DNA of 45,703 nucleotides from Bacteroidota bacterium (GTDB taxonomy: Bacteria > Bacteroidota > Bacteroidia > B-17B0 > Aurantibacillaceae): NCBI GenBank assembly GCA_013287545.1, contig JABDDQ010000013.1, positions 1-45,703 of the forward strand, read 5' to 3'. Position numbers and translations under genes: made by a program. Positions 17,862 through 27,325 of this stretch are shown here, one piece after another. The stretch's first letter is position 1, and every line of letters starts with the position of its first letter. The notes under the pieces were generated by a model. That model searched no databases, was not told where the DNA came from, and saw only the letters and a program-made list of their open reading frames with translations.

Positions 17862-18522
17862 AATATTGTCCTCCGTTTATATGAATAACCTGACCAGTTA
17901 TATGCTCCTGCGTTAATAAAAAATTAATTGTATTTGCACAATCATCAACTGTAGCAAGTTTTTTGTCTAATGTGTTATTAATGTGTTTTTCTCTAAAATC
18001 CTGGGTCATTCCTTTATATACAACACTATCTTCAACTAAACCTGGTGCTATACAGTTTACACGGATTTTATTTTTACTTAATTCTACAGCGAGTGTTTTA
18101 CAAAGAGAGTTTATTGCTCCTTTAACAGTTGCGTACATTGGGTCGTAACTTCCTTTATATGCTGCAATGGAGGAAATGAAAATAATAGAAGCGTTTTCTT
18201 TTAAGTTTTTTAATAAAACTTTTATTGTATTTAATGGCCCTGTTACATGTATTTGTATCATCTTATTTTGATGATCTAAACTCATTTCTTTTAAAGATTG
18301 TTTAGGTTCGTAACCGGAAGCAAAAATAATTCCATCAAGTGGTTGGTTATATTCAATTAACTTGCCAATAGTAGCATTATCTGTTAAATCAATATGTATA
18401 AAGTTTTCATTAGTGTGTTTTGCTGATGAACCCTTTATAACTTCGTGGTTGTTGTTTTTAAGCAATTCTGTTATTTTACTACCTATGCTTCCTGTAGCAC
18501 CAATTACTAAATATGTTTTCAA
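17851..18522 (-). CDS. Short-chain dehydrogenase/reductase (SDR)
   Basis: A 223-residue classical-type SDR. VIGATGSIGSKITELL is the TGxxxGxG-type NAD(P) motif at the N-terminus, IFASGYEP takes the place of NNAG, the Ser of SIIFISSIAA and YATVK (YxxxK, about residues 130-134) form the catalytic set, and IRVNCIAPGLVE follows. It would reduce or oxidise a keto/hydroxyl group, perhaps on a nucleotide sugar. It is the first gene of a two-gene minus-strand unit with the FAD oxidoreductase, opposite in direction to the surrounding polysaccharide genes. Confidence 0.88.
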   Translation of the reverse strand: MKTYLVIGATGSIGSKITELLKNNNHEVIKGSSAKHTNENFIHIDLTDNATIGKLIEYNQPLDGIIFASGYEPKQSLKEMSLDHQNKMIQIHVTGPLNTIKVLLKNLKENASIIFISSIAAYKGSYDPMYATVKGAINSLCKTLAVELSKNKIRVNCIAPGLVEDSVVYKGMTQDFREKHINNTLDKKLATVDDCANTINFLLTQEHITGQVIHINGGQYFGA

Positions 18523-18545
18523 ATTATAAGTGGCTGAGTTTGCGT

Positions 18546-18580
18546 CAAATATACTATAAATACTTAAAAAGGTTTTTCAA
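18546..18580 (-). promoter_or_regulatory. Candidate promoter for the SDR/FAD pair
   Basis: On the minus strand TATATTTG (plus-strand 18546-18553) is an exact TAnnTTTG match 23 bases before the SDR start. A TTG at 18578-18580 (minus strand) lies 24 bases further upstream, slightly longer than the usual spacing. This would give the pair its own transcription unit. Confidence 0.45.
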
Positions 18581-18655
18581 ATAGTTAATATTTTGATAGT
18601 ATATGAATTGATTTCTTTATCTTAATAACAATCCCTTTAAAGAGGTCTATTTTAT

Positions 18656-18663
18656 TAAATTTG
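18656..18663 (+). promoter_or_regulatory. Candidate -7 box for the second half of the polysaccharide locus
   Basis: TAAATTTG is an exact TAnnTTTG match 27 bases before the ATG at 18691. No TTG is visible at the right distance upstream, so support is weak. Plus-strand transcription must resume here after the inverted pair, which makes a promoter in 18523-18690 likely. Confidence 0.35.
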
Positions 18664-18690
18664 TACAAATTTAGATTGATATTTGTGCTT

Positions 18691-19860
18691 ATGCAGAAGA
18701 AAACGTTTGTAACCATATTTCCAATTTGTGAAAACGTTCATTTAACTACAGATATAGGGCAGATTCCGTTTTTTATGTATAAAAAGTATAATTACGATTC
18801 TACAATTGTTTCGTATAAAAACAGTGATATTTATCCAAATTTAGACCTTGAAGTAAAAGGATTAAAAATTGAATTTTTAGAGAAAAAGGGTAGAATAAGT
18901 TTTCTGGAAAAAGCTGTTTTACAATACATTAAGAAAAATGCGAAGAAAATTGATGTACTGGATTTATATCATTTTTCTAAATTTACTTTTGTATATGGGC
19001 TTTTATATAAAAAGTTAAATCCTAAAGGTTTTTTATTAATAAAATTAGATGCCTACAATGAAACTTTTGCTGAGGGAAATATAATTAAACACTCTACAAA
19101 TAAGATAAAAAACGTTTTCTTTAAATATTTAGAGCGTAAATTTTTAAAACAAGTTGATTTGTTATGTATTGAAAATAGTGAAGGAGAAAGGCTGTTGAAA
19201 AAAATGTATCCATCAGTTGCCTCAAAGGTTGTTTTTTTACCCGTTGGTGTAAATGATTTATTTTTAGAAGGTGCTTTTGTAAATACAATAAAAGATTTTA
19301 ATAAAAAAGAAAATATTATTCTTTCGCTTGGTAGAATTGGTGAAAAAATAAAAAACCATGAAATGATTTTGCGGGCGCTAACAAAAACCAATATAAAAGA
19401 ATGGAAGATGGTTTTTGTTGGGCCTGTTAACGAAAATTTTATAAAATATTTTAAAGAATTGAGCGAAGAATTTCCGATTTTGAAAGAAAAAGTAACTTTT
19501 ATTGGGAACGTAACTAATAGAATTGAGTTATACGAATGGTATAACAAGTCGAAAATATTTTGTATGACCTCTTGGCATGAATCTTTTTGTCACGCTATTG
19601 GTGAAGCTTTTTATTTTGGCAATTATATTATTGGCACCGAAGGCATTATGAGCATGAAGGATGTTACTGATAATGGGAAATATGGAGTAACTTTAAAATC
19701 GGATGATGATGTGGCTTTGGCTGCTACTTTAAAAAAATTAATAGATAATGATGCTCAACTATCAACTCTTTACCCTGAGATTGTAAATTTCTCACACAAA
19801 TATTTTGTTTGGTCTAACATTATAGGCAAAGTGCATGAGCAAATAGAAAACAGAAATTAA
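18691..19860 (+). CDS. Glycosyltransferase family 4-like
   Basis: The start is set at the ATG at 18691 (MQKKTFVTIFPICENVHL), because a TTG at 18661 would overlap the likely -7 box. About 389 residues with the GT-B pattern: an N-terminal half with HFSKFTFVYGLLY, then IILSLGRIGEKIKNHEMILRAL (start of the GT4 C-terminal domain), KMVFVGP, VTFIGNV, and the signature MTSWHESFCHAIGEA with an E-x7-type acidic pair (EAFYFGNYIIGTE). It transfers a sugar to the growing repeat unit; donor unknown. First gene of the run that continues to 32415. Confidence 0.85.
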   Translation: MQKKTFVTIFPICENVHLTTDIGQIPFFMYKKYNYDSTIVSYKNSDIYPNLDLEVKGLKIEFLEKKGRISFLEKAVLQYIKKNAKKIDVLDLYHFSKFTFVYGLLYKKLNPKGFLLIKLDAYNETFAEGNIIKHSTNKIKNVFFKYLERKFLKQVDLLCIENSEGERLLKKMYPSVASKVVFLPVGVNDLFLEGAFVNTIKDFNKKENIILSLGRIGEKIKNHEMILRALTKTNIKEWKMVFVGPVNENFIKYFKELSEEFPILKEKVTFIGNVTNRIELYEWYNKSKIFCMTSWHESFCHAIGEAFYFGNYIIGTEGIMSMKDVTDNGKYGVTLKSDDDVALAATLKKLIDNDAQLSTLYPEIVNFSHKYFVWSNIIGKVHEQIENRN

Positions 19861-19861
19861 G

Positions 19862-20653
19862 ATGCAAGGAGAGTTACGATTAAAAGGAGCAGAGAAACAA
19901 TCAGTAACTGATAATCCGTTGGTTAGTGTTATTACGGTTGTATATAATGGCGCCAAGCATTTAGAACAGACAATTACTAGTGTTTTAAGTCAATCATATA
20001 AAAATGTAGAGTACATTATTATTGATGGTGGGTCTACCGACGGCACGGTAGATATAATAAAACGTTACGAGGACAAGATAGATTATTGGCAAAGTGAACG
20101 CGATGGTGGAATTTATTTTGCCATGAACAAAGGCATTTTGTTAGCTAAAGGAGAATTGATTGGTATACTAAATGCCGATGATTTTTATTTGCCTGATACG
20201 ATAAAAAAAGTTGTTGACGCAGACATATCTGCTCGTGCAGATATATATCATGGCGATATGCAGTATATAACAGAGAATGCCCATGCGTTATCGGTTGCGA
20301 AACCTGATATAACAAAGATGAATGAGATGCCTGCTATTTTTCACCCGACTTGTTTTGTAAGGAAATCAGTGTATGATAAAGCGGGTGTGTTTGATACCCA
20401 ATACAAAATATCGGCTGATTATGATTTTTTATTACGCTGTTCAAAGAAAAATTTCTCTTTTTATTATGTACCGGAAGCACTTACTTGTTTTAGGTTAGGG
20501 GGTATGAGTGGCTCTTGTGCCAGTAATATAGAAGGGTATAAGATTATGAAAGTTCATAAGACGGGGCATCATAAGAAAATTATTTTCAGGGCTATAAAAT
20601 GTTACGTAAAGACTTTCATTAAAAAAATTATACATTTGAAAAGAAGCAAATGA
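19862..20653 (+). CDS. Glycosyltransferase family 2 (WcaA-type)
   Basis: A 263-residue GT-A enzyme. SVITVVYNGAKHLEQTI begins the fold, SYKNVEYIIIDGGSTDGT carries the first Asp pair, YWQSERDGGIYFAMNKGI and LIGILNADDFY hold the DxD-like metal site, and AIFHPTCFVRKSVY is typical of the repeat-unit GT2 group. Its start is one base after the previous stop and its stop overlaps the next start (ATGA), so translation is coupled. Confidence 0.92.
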   Translation: MQGELRLKGAEKQSVTDNPLVSVITVVYNGAKHLEQTITSVLSQSYKNVEYIIIDGGSTDGTVDIIKRYEDKIDYWQSERDGGIYFAMNKGILLAKGELIGILNADDFYLPDTIKKVVDADISARADIYHGDMQYITENAHALSVAKPDITKMNEMPAIFHPTCFVRKSVYDKAGVFDTQYKISADYDFLLRCSKKNFSFYYVPEALTCFRLGGMSGSCASNIEGYKIMKVHKTGHHKKIIFRAIKCYVKTFIKKIIHLKRSK

Positions 20654-21222
20654 TTTCTTTAATTACTTATATAGAAGCTGTATTCCGTAACCTATCTGCA
20701 AGATGGAAGGGTAGATTATTAAAACTTTATCTTGTTTTACATGGGTGTAAAGTGGGTAAGGGGTTAAAGTGTTCAGGCTTTCCGTATTTTAAAGGTTTTC
20801 CTAATAAGAATATATTTATTGGAGATTATGTTGATTTAGGCAGAAACAACACCTTTGAACTTGCTAAAGAAGGAAAAGTAATACTGGGAGATTATGTGCT
20901 TTTTCACCAAAATATTTTGATTAGTTGCAATAAGGAAATTAAAATTGGTAAATGGGCTGCTCTTGCAGAAAATGTAAGTGTTAGAGATGGTAACCATAAA
21001 TTTGCTAAAAATGAATATTACAGAAAACAAGACGGAGTTGCCGAAGCCATTGAAATAGGTGAAGATGCAGGAGTTTCAGCGGGATGTGTGGTGCTGATGG
21101 GAGCTAAAATTGCCAAAGGAGTTTTTATAGGTTCTAACTCAGTAGTTACCAGAAAAAGTGTAACTGAAGAGTATGGAATTTATGCAGGTAACCCGATAAA
21201 ATTAATTGCTAAAAGAGAATAA
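20650..21222 (+). CDS. Hexapeptide-repeat acyltransferase (WbbJ/LbH type)
   Basis: A 190-residue protein with left-handed beta-helix hexapeptide repeats, such as GDYVDLGRNNTF, GKVILGDYVLFHQNILIS and IGEDAGVSAGCVVLMGAKIAKGVFIGSNSVVT, and the usual ending GIYAGNPIKLIAKRE. RDGNHKF supplies the His expected in the active site. Such enzymes O- or N-acetylate sugars of LPS or capsule using acetyl-CoA. With the MBOAT/SGNH pair, the locus has two independent acylation routes, one cytoplasmic and one across the membrane. Confidence 0.9.
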   Translation: MISLITYIEAVFRNLSARWKGRLLKLYLVLHGCKVGKGLKCSGFPYFKGFPNKNIFIGDYVDLGRNNTFELAKEGKVILGDYVLFHQNILISCNKEIKIGKWAALAENVSVRDGNHKFAKNEYYRKQDGVAEAIEIGEDAGVSAGCVVLMGAKIAKGVFIGSNSVVTRKSVTEEYGIYAGNPIKLIAKRE

Positions 21223-21230
21223 TTTTCAAG

Positions 21231-21962
21231 ATGACGGATAAAAGTAAAGTGGTGAAGGAGCTTTTTGAAAATACTGAGCTCTATTTAACATACGATTATA
21301 ACTTACAAATACGCAAAGAAACTGTTGAAACATTTACTGCAGGAATGAATTTTAACCATGTATTAGATATGCCGTGCGGAACAGGAGCCATGTCGATTCC
21401 TTTATTAGATAGAACTGATAGGTTAAGTATGTTGGATATATCATCGAACATGATTGCTATTGCTAAAAAAAATATTCCAACAGAATACTTGGATAAAACG
21501 GATGCGGTTAATGCAGACTTTTTTGAACTTGATTTGCCAAAAAATTCCTACGATTTAATTATATGTTTAGGTTTATTGGCACATGTAAACTCGCCCGAAC
21601 AGTTAATTACTAAAATAGCAGGATTGCTTAAACCAGGGGGATTGCTTGTGATACAGAATACAGATTCATCACACTTTTATAGTTATTTGATACGCTTGTA
21701 TTTGGGAGCGAAAAATTTAATCAGAAAACAATCGTATAAACTAAACAATGTGCCTGCAAAATTTATAGAAGGGAAATTGCAGGAAAATAATTTGGAACTA
21801 CTGAAAAGCTACCGTTATAATCAATCGTTTCTTGGGTTTTCGAACCTGTTTAGTAATGAAAAGAAATATGAACTAACCTCTAATTTTTTTGGTAATGCAA
21901 GGCAACCAAAGAACCAATCTTTTGGAAGTGATTACACCTACTTGTTTAGAAAGAAGCAATAG
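21231..21962 (+). CDS. Class I SAM-dependent methyltransferase
   Basis: A 243-residue methyltransferase. Motif I is VLDMPCGTGAMSIPLLD (about residues 45-61), motif II LSMLDISSNMI, motif IV DLIICLGLLAHV, followed by LLKPGGLLVIQNTD, the usual post-motif strand. Similar enzymes methylate sugars in glycan clusters. It lies between an acetyltransferase and a glycosyltransferase in the same orientation, so methylation of a repeat-unit sugar is the simplest reading. Confidence 0.85.
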   Translation: MTDKSKVVKELFENTELYLTYDYNLQIRKETVETFTAGMNFNHVLDMPCGTGAMSIPLLDRTDRLSMLDISSNMIAIAKKNIPTEYLDKTDAVNADFFELDLPKNSYDLIICLGLLAHVNSPEQLITKIAGLLKPGGLLVIQNTDSSHFYSYLIRLYLGAKNLIRKQSYKLNNVPAKFIEGKLQENNLELLKSYRYNQSFLGFSNLFSNEKKYELTSNFFGNARQPKNQSFGSDYTYLFRKKQ

Positions 21963-21964
21963 AT

Positions 21965-23095
21965 TTGGATTCTAACAAAAAAATAAAACTTTTAGTTATA
22001 CCTGATCTCTTCCCAAAATTTGAAGGGGATGTACAAGGCATTTTTATTTTAGATTATTTAAAATCGGTAAAAAACTATTGCACTACAAATGTTTTGTTCT
22101 TAAGACTAGTAGGCAAAAAAGGATTTACAGTTGATGCCAATGACAATTATACAACTTATCGTTACTGCGTGTCTTCAAAAAAAATACCCACTTTATTAAA
22201 ACCCTTTGCGTATTTAATTTGGTTTATAAAGGGGTATCAGTTAGGTAAGAAATTTACCGATACAGATATTATTCATTCACACGGGAGTATTTTAAGCGGA
22301 ACACTTAGTTACCTATTAGCTAAAAAACTGAAAGTACCCTTTATTATAACAGAGCATCAGGGACCATTTTCGATGACATCGGAAAATTTTTGGAAATTTC
22401 GCTGGACAAGATTTATTATGCAAAAAGCAGATGCCGTGCTAACAGTAAGTGAGCATTTAAAGCAGGAGATTTTAAGCAGTAGCATTCATCCGAAAAAAAT
22501 AATTGTTACTTATAATCCGGTTGATACAGATTTATTTTCGCCAAAAACCAATACAGCGCCTACCAACAACATATTATTTACAGGAAGGTTAGATAATTTT
22601 AAAGGGGCTTTGCGCTGCGTGAAGGCATTTGAAAAGATTGCAGAAAAACATCCGCTATATACGTTTACTATAGTGGGAGATGGGGAAGATTACTTACCTA
22701 TAAAAAATTATATAGAGGGTAAATCTTTTAAAGAAAAGATTGTTTTAAAGGGAGGTTTATCGAAGGCTGAAATTGCTAAAGAAATGCAACAGGCTGATTT
22801 TTTTATTTTCCCCAGCAGACATGAAAGTTTTGGTTTGGTTATAGCAGAAGCTATTTCATGTGGGGTGCCGGTTATTGTGGGCAACCAAACAGCACCCAAA
22901 GAGTATGTAAATAAAGATTGTGGATTGCTTGTGCCGCCTGACGATGTGGATGCTATGGCAGAAGCTATGGAGCAATTAATAAGCACATTCTCTTTATATA
23001 ATACAAATATTATGCATAAGCAAATGGTAGTTGATTTTGGCTTTGATGCCTTTGGTAAAAAGCTGAAATTTATTTACGAAGAAGGGTACAAATAA
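21965..23095 (+). CDS. Glycosyltransferase family 4
   Basis: 376 residues with a TTG start two bases after the previous stop; no upstream ATG exists and the first internal Met would remove the N-terminal fold (KLLVIPDLFPKFEGDVQGIF). GT4 features: IIHSHGSILSGTLSYLLA, ITEHQGPFSM, ADAVLTVSEHLKQ, then VTYNPVDTDLFSP, NILFTGRLDNFKGALRCV, IVGDGEDY and the E-x7-E signature region FPSRHESFGLVIAEAISCGVPVI. A retaining sugar transferase on the repeat unit. About 80 bases of non-coding, AT-rich sequence follow before asnB-like gene 1. Confidence 0.93.
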   Translation: MDSNKKIKLLVIPDLFPKFEGDVQGIFILDYLKSVKNYCTTNVLFLRLVGKKGFTVDANDNYTTYRYCVSSKKIPTLLKPFAYLIWFIKGYQLGKKFTDTDIIHSHGSILSGTLSYLLAKKLKVPFIITEHQGPFSMTSENFWKFRWTRFIMQKADAVLTVSEHLKQEILSSSIHPKKIIVTYNPVDTDLFSPKTNTAPTNNILFTGRLDNFKGALRCVKAFEKIAEKHPLYTFTIVGDGEDYLPIKNYIEGKSFKEKIVLKGGLSKAEIAKEMQQADFFIFPSRHESFGLVIAEAISCGVPVIVGNQTAPKEYVNKDCGLLVPPDDVDAMAEAMEQLISTFSLYNTNIMHKQMVVDFGFDAFGKKLKFIYEEGYK

Positions 23096-23177
23096 ACATT
23101 TATGTGTTTGTATTTTTAGTATAGTTTTAATTGCTATAATCTGTTAAAATTGCTAATAAATGGTACTTTTATGCCAT

Positions 23178-25115
23178 ATGTGTGGCATTGCAGGACTTGT
23201 AAGTTTAGAAGGGGTAAATCCTATTGATTTACATAAAATGTCGAGCATTTTGCAGCACCGGGGACCTGATGATGAGGGTTTTTTACTATTAAATTCTGAT
23301 TCCAGATACTTTAAAGGAAAAGATACTATCAAAGAGCTTTCTGATTTACCACTTATACAAGATGCTAATTTTGAAGCGGATAATGTATTAGGATTAGTTC
23401 ATAGGCGTTTATCTATTTTAGATTTATCTCCTTCAGGCCATCAGCCAATGGGGTATGCTAATGGGAAATATCAGCTTGTTTTTAATGGAGAAGTTTACAA
23501 TTACAAAGAACTTAGAGAGGAATTAAAAAAGGCAGATTACCAATTTATATCTGATAGTGATACGGAGGTTATTTTAGCGGCTTACCAAAAATGGGGAAAA
23601 GATTGTGTATCTAAATTTGTTGGTATGTGGGCCTTTGCTTTGGTGGATGTTGAGAAAAGAGAGTTGTTTTTATCGCGCGACCGTTTTGGCATTAAACCAT
23701 TGTACTATGCAAGTGTAAAAAATAAAATAGCCTTTGCATCAGAAATAAAAGCTTTACTGGCTTTGGATTTTATTGAGCCAGAGGCTGATATGACTGCGGT
23801 ATTTGAATATGTAACCTTTGGTGCTACAGCCAACCCGGCATCTAACTTGTTTAAACAAATTAAGCCTTTACCGCCTGCACATAATTTGCTTATTAAGTTA
23901 GATACTTTGGATTTGAAGTTGGAGTGTTATTATGATTTAGAAAAACAAATTGAAGTATATAAACTTCCGGTTGAAAATCAGGTTCAAAAAACATACGAAG
24001 AGCTTTTACATAATTCTATCAACATTCACTTACGTGCTGATGTAGCCATTGGAGCAACTTTAAGTGGTGGGCTTGATTCGAGTACACTTACTGCCATAGC
24101 TGCCAGAGAAATGAATGGCAATATATTTAAAACATTTACGGCGGGTTATGATGAGAAAGAAATTGATGAATCGGATTTCGCGAGGAAAGTAATTGCCTCC
24201 CAAAAAAACATAGAAGGGCAATTTGCTTACCCAAATATTAAAACCTATTGGACGGATATAGATAAACTTATTTGGCATCAGGATTTGCCTATTAATTCGA
24301 CATCGATGTTTGCGCAATGGGAGGTAATGAAACTGGCTCATCAACAAAACATTAAAGTTTTATTAGGCGGACAAGGAGCAGATGAAACGTTGGGAGGCTA
24401 CTATAATTTTGCCGGACTTTATTTGATTGAAAAACTAAAACAGGGCAGAATTCCTTCTTTCTTATCAGAGAAAAAAGAGTTGAAGGATAAGTTTGCACCC
24501 AATATAAACAATGCTTTAGGCAGGGCTTTTTATTACTATTTACCTGAATTTACCCAACGTAACATTCGTAGTAAAAAGCGATTGGGAATGGGGTTTGTCT
24601 CTGAAAAATACCAGGATAGGTTGACCTATATAGATGTGCCTGCAAGAGGAGGAAAGACGTATAGGCAACAATCTTTACTAAGCACTCAGTTTGGGTTACA
24701 AGATTTGTTAAGATATGAAGACCGCAACTCGATGGCATTTTCGATTGAAAGTAGGGTGCCATTTTTAGACCACCGTTTAGTTGAGTTTTCGATCGCTCTG
24801 GATAACGATTGGAAAATAAAAAACGGCTGGACTAAGTATATTTTACGAAAAACAGCTGAACCTTTGCTGGATAAAGAGGTGGTTTGGCGCAAGTATAAAA
24901 TGGGTTTTTTAACCCCACAAAAGCTATGGAAGTTACAATCTAAAAAAGAATTAGATACCTTTGTAAATGAAGTAAATATGCCCGATTTTTTAGATAAAAA
25001 TTACTTATTGAAATTGAATAATGCTGATGTAAACGATAGCTCACATTTAAGTGAGTTTTGGAAAATGGTATCTTTTTTGAAATGGGCAGAAATATTTAAC
25101 GTTAGATTTAATTAA
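23178..25115 (+). CDS. asnB: Asparagine synthase (glutamine-hydrolysing)-like, copy 1
   Basis: The start is set at 23178, because the class II glutamine amidotransferase domain needs Cys directly after Met (MCGIAGLV); an upstream ATG at 23160 would bury it. About 645 residues: glutaminase domain 1 to about 210 (QHRGPDDEG, RRLSILDLSPSGHQPM, FNGEVYNYKELR), then a PP-loop synthetase domain with SGGLDSSTLTA (about 296) and GGQGADETLGGYY. In polysaccharide loci these enzymes may amidate a carboxylate (for example a uronic acid) instead of making free asparagine. The stop overlaps the next start (TAATGA), linking it with the WlbA-like dehydrogenase. Confidence 0.88.
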   Translation: MCGIAGLVSLEGVNPIDLHKMSSILQHRGPDDEGFLLLNSDSRYFKGKDTIKELSDLPLIQDANFEADNVLGLVHRRLSILDLSPSGHQPMGYANGKYQLVFNGEVYNYKELREELKKADYQFISDSDTEVILAAYQKWGKDCVSKFVGMWAFALVDVEKRELFLSRDRFGIKPLYYASVKNKIAFASEIKALLALDFIEPEADMTAVFEYVTFGATANPASNLFKQIKPLPPAHNLLIKLDTLDLKLECYYDLEKQIEVYKLPVENQVQKTYEELLHNSINIHLRADVAIGATLSGGLDSSTLTAIAAREMNGNIFKTFTAGYDEKEIDESDFARKVIASQKNIEGQFAYPNIKTYWTDIDKLIWHQDLPINSTSMFAQWEVMKLAHQQNIKVLLGGQGADETLGGYYNFAGLYLIEKLKQGRIPSFLSEKKELKDKFAPNINNALGRAFYYYLPEFTQRNIRSKKRLGMGFVSEKYQDRLTYIDVPARGGKTYRQQSLLSTQFGLQDLLRYEDRNSMAFSIESRVPFLDHRLVEFSIALDNDWKIKNGWTKYILRKTAEPLLDKEVVWRKYKMGFLTPQKLWKLQSKKELDTFVNEVNMPDFLDKNYLLKLNNADVNDSSHLSEFWKMVSFLKWAEIFNVRFN

Positions 25116-26140
25116 TGAAAGAGTTGAGATTTGCCCTGGTGGGCTGTGGAAGAATAGCGCAGAGACACGCTGAACATATTGTAAAGAAAGGAAAACTAAT
25201 AGCGGTTTGCGATACGGATAAAGAACGTAGAAATGAATTGGCGGAAAAATATGCCTGCAAAGCCTATGCAACTATAGATGAGCTTTTGCAGCAGGAAAAA
25301 GAGCTTGACCTTGTATCAGTTTGTACACCTAATGCGCTACATGCCGAACAAAGCATACAGGTTTTAGAAGCCGGTATACATGTGCTTTGTGAAAAACCAA
25401 TGGCTATTACGGTAGAAGATTGCGAACGAATGATAGCGGCGGCGGATAAAGCAAAAAAGCATTTGTTTGTTGTAAAGCAAAATCGCTTTAACGTACCTAT
25501 TGCAGAACTGAAGCAGATAATTGACAATGGACGTTTAGGGAAGATAATAGATGTGCAGTTAAACTGTTTTTGGAACCGTAATAATAAATATTATGAAAGC
25601 TCTGATTGGAAAGGTAGAAAAATACTTGACGGAGGAACGTTGTTTACTCAATTTAGTCATTTTATAGATTTGCTTTATTGGATGGTGGGTGATGTAAAAA
25701 ACATACATGCTATTACAAGAAATTTTATGCATCAGCATATTATTGATTTTGAAGATAGCGGGGTGATAACACTTGAGTTTGAAAATGGTGCTATTGGAAC
25801 TGTAAATTATACCGTTAACAGTTTTGAAAAAAATATGGAAGGCTCTATTACTGTGTTTGGTGAAAAGGGAACAGTTAAAGTGGGGGGCCAATATTTAAAC
25901 ACCTTAGAGTATCAGAATATAGAGAACTATAAAATGGAAACCGTTTTTGAAACTAAACCGGCCAATGATTATGGTTACTATCAAGGCTCAATGTCTAACC
26001 ACGATAAAGTATATGATAATGTGGTTGACGTGCTTAAAAATAATGGTACAGTTGCTACTAATGGGTTTGAAGGTTTGAAAACAGTTGAGATAATAGAAAG
26101 AATTTATAAAGTAGCACAAAAACAATTGCAGGTACAATGA
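25115..26140 (+). CDS. Gfo/Idh/MocA oxidoreductase, WlbA/WbpB-like
   Basis: 341 residues. RFALVGCGRIAQRHAEHI binds NAD, VSVCTPNALHAE and HVLCEKPMAITVEDC (EKP motif with the catalytic Lys) follow, and VVKQNRFNVPIAELKQII strongly recalls WlbA/WbpB, the UDP-GlcNAc-uronate 3-dehydrogenases that open the pathway to 2,3-diacetamido uronic acids. The C-terminal half is the alpha/beta substrate domain (DGGTLFTQFSHFIDLLYW). If the assignment is right, the partner aminotransferase (WlbC/WbpE type) could be the DegT protein at 9186, though that one looks more perosamine-synthase-like. It overlaps both neighbours. Confidence 0.85.
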   Translation: MKELRFALVGCGRIAQRHAEHIVKKGKLIAVCDTDKERRNELAEKYACKAYATIDELLQQEKELDLVSVCTPNALHAEQSIQVLEAGIHVLCEKPMAITVEDCERMIAAADKAKKHLFVVKQNRFNVPIAELKQIIDNGRLGKIIDVQLNCFWNRNNKYYESSDWKGRKILDGGTLFTQFSHFIDLLYWMVGDVKNIHAITRNFMHQHIIDFEDSGVITLEFENGAIGTVNYTVNSFEKNMEGSITVFGEKGTVKVGGQYLNTLEYQNIENYKMETVFETKPANDYGYYQGSMSNHDKVYDNVVDVLKNNGTVATNGFEGLKTVEIIERIYKVAQKQLQVQ

Positions 26141-27324
26141 GGGTTGGTATAATAACAGCTCATTATATGCCCGAAGTGGGGTATCAGGAGGTGCACCTCC
26201 CTAAAGCCTTTGCCAGAAACGGACACACGGTAAAAGTTTTTACATCTAATGCCTCGGTTAATTTGGGAGGAGAAATGAATAAACTTACTTATAAAAGTGG
26301 TTTATCTCATGATGAAAAATATGGGTTTGAGATTTTAAGATTGTCTGCTATATCGTACAAATCAAAAGCATACTCATTTGGCTTACGGAAAGCTGTAGAA
26401 GAATTTAAGCCTGATGTGCTCGTTATTTTAGGTGTTGCAAAAATATTTCCGATGCCATTGCTTAATGCAACTTTTGGAAAGAAGGTTAAAATGGTTTCGG
26501 TATATGGAGATGCAAAAGAGTATTTAGACAGAAATACGTTTAAACAAAAACTTAAGACTTCTTTATTTGAATTAGGTTATCGTTTTATTAAAGAACCACT
26601 TTATCGCAAAGCAGTAAGATATGGTGAAAGGCTGGTAATGAACATACCGGAAACAAATGATTTCTTTTTAAGTTTTTTAAAGGGTGACGATAAAAAAGTA
26701 TTTGAGCAAAAGCGATTGATGCTTACACTTGGTTTTAATCCTGATGAATATTTTTATAATGAAGCAGATAGACTTAAGAAACGTAAAGAACTGGGCATTT
26801 TGGATGATGAAGTTGTGCTAATGACATCTACCCGAGTGAATAAAAGAAAGAATTTAGAGGGCAATATAGAACTGGTATCTCGCCTTAGAAAAGAAGGCAA
26901 AAAACTAAAATATATTATTGTTGGTTTTTTAGGTGATGCTTATGAGAAGGAATTAAAAGCATTCATGCAATCTCAACCACAACCTGAAGCATTTATTTGT
27001 TTTCCGTTTTTAAATGCTGAGGAAATACGAAAAATGTATTGCGCCGCCGACGTTGGTATTTGGATAAAAGCAGCTATTTCTATACAAGAAGCCATGGGTA
27101 CAGGTTTGCCTATTATTTTAGAAAATAAACCCAGCGTAAACCACTTACTTAAAAACGAGGTAAATGGTTGGTTTTATAAAAAGGATAATTTTGATAGTGT
27201 TATAAAAAATGCAGTAACCGCCCTTCAGGAGAAAAAAATAGATAGAGAGAAACTGGCAAAGGAAAACGCTGCTGTACTATCTTATGACACCATTGCACAA
27301 AAAATGATTGAAAACTTAAATTAG
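26137..27324 (+). CDS. Glycosyltransferase family 4-like
   Basis: 395 residues, start overlapping the previous stop (ATGA). RVGIITAHYMPEVGYQEVHL opens the N-terminal GT-B half with LPKAFARNGHTVKVFTSN. The C-terminal half has MTSTRVNKRKNLEGNIELV, KYIIVGFLGDAYEKEL, FPFLNAEEIRKMYCAADVGIW and IQEAMGTGLPIILENKPSV, equivalent to the GT4 E-x7-E region. It is presumed to add a sugar to the lipid-linked repeat unit. Confidence 0.88.
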   Translation: MRVGIITAHYMPEVGYQEVHLPKAFARNGHTVKVFTSNASVNLGGEMNKLTYKSGLSHDEKYGFEILRLSAISYKSKAYSFGLRKAVEEFKPDVLVILGVAKIFPMPLLNATFGKKVKMVSVYGDAKEYLDRNTFKQKLKTSLFELGYRFIKEPLYRKAVRYGERLVMNIPETNDFFLSFLKGDDKKVFEQKRLMLTLGFNPDEYFYNEADRLKKRKELGILDDEVVLMTSTRVNKRKNLEGNIELVSRLRKEGKKLKYIIVGFLGDAYEKELKAFMQSQPQPEAFICFPFLNAEEIRKMYCAADVGIWIKAAISIQEAMGTGLPIILENKPSVNHLLKNEVNGWFYKKDNFDSVIKNAVTALQEKKIDREKLAKENAAVLSYDTIAQKMIENLN

Positions 27325-27325
27325 G

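Noticed and set aside
23160-23177. An upstream start for asparagine synthase copy 1
   Set aside because: Six extra residues would stop Cys from being the N-terminal nucleophile; the start at 23178 is required by the family.
26187-26200. A perfect 14-bp palindrome, GGAGGTGCACCTCC
   Set aside because: It is inside a glycosyltransferase gene and encodes a normal stretch (EVHLP). A 14-bp palindrome is expected about two or three times by chance in 45 kb.
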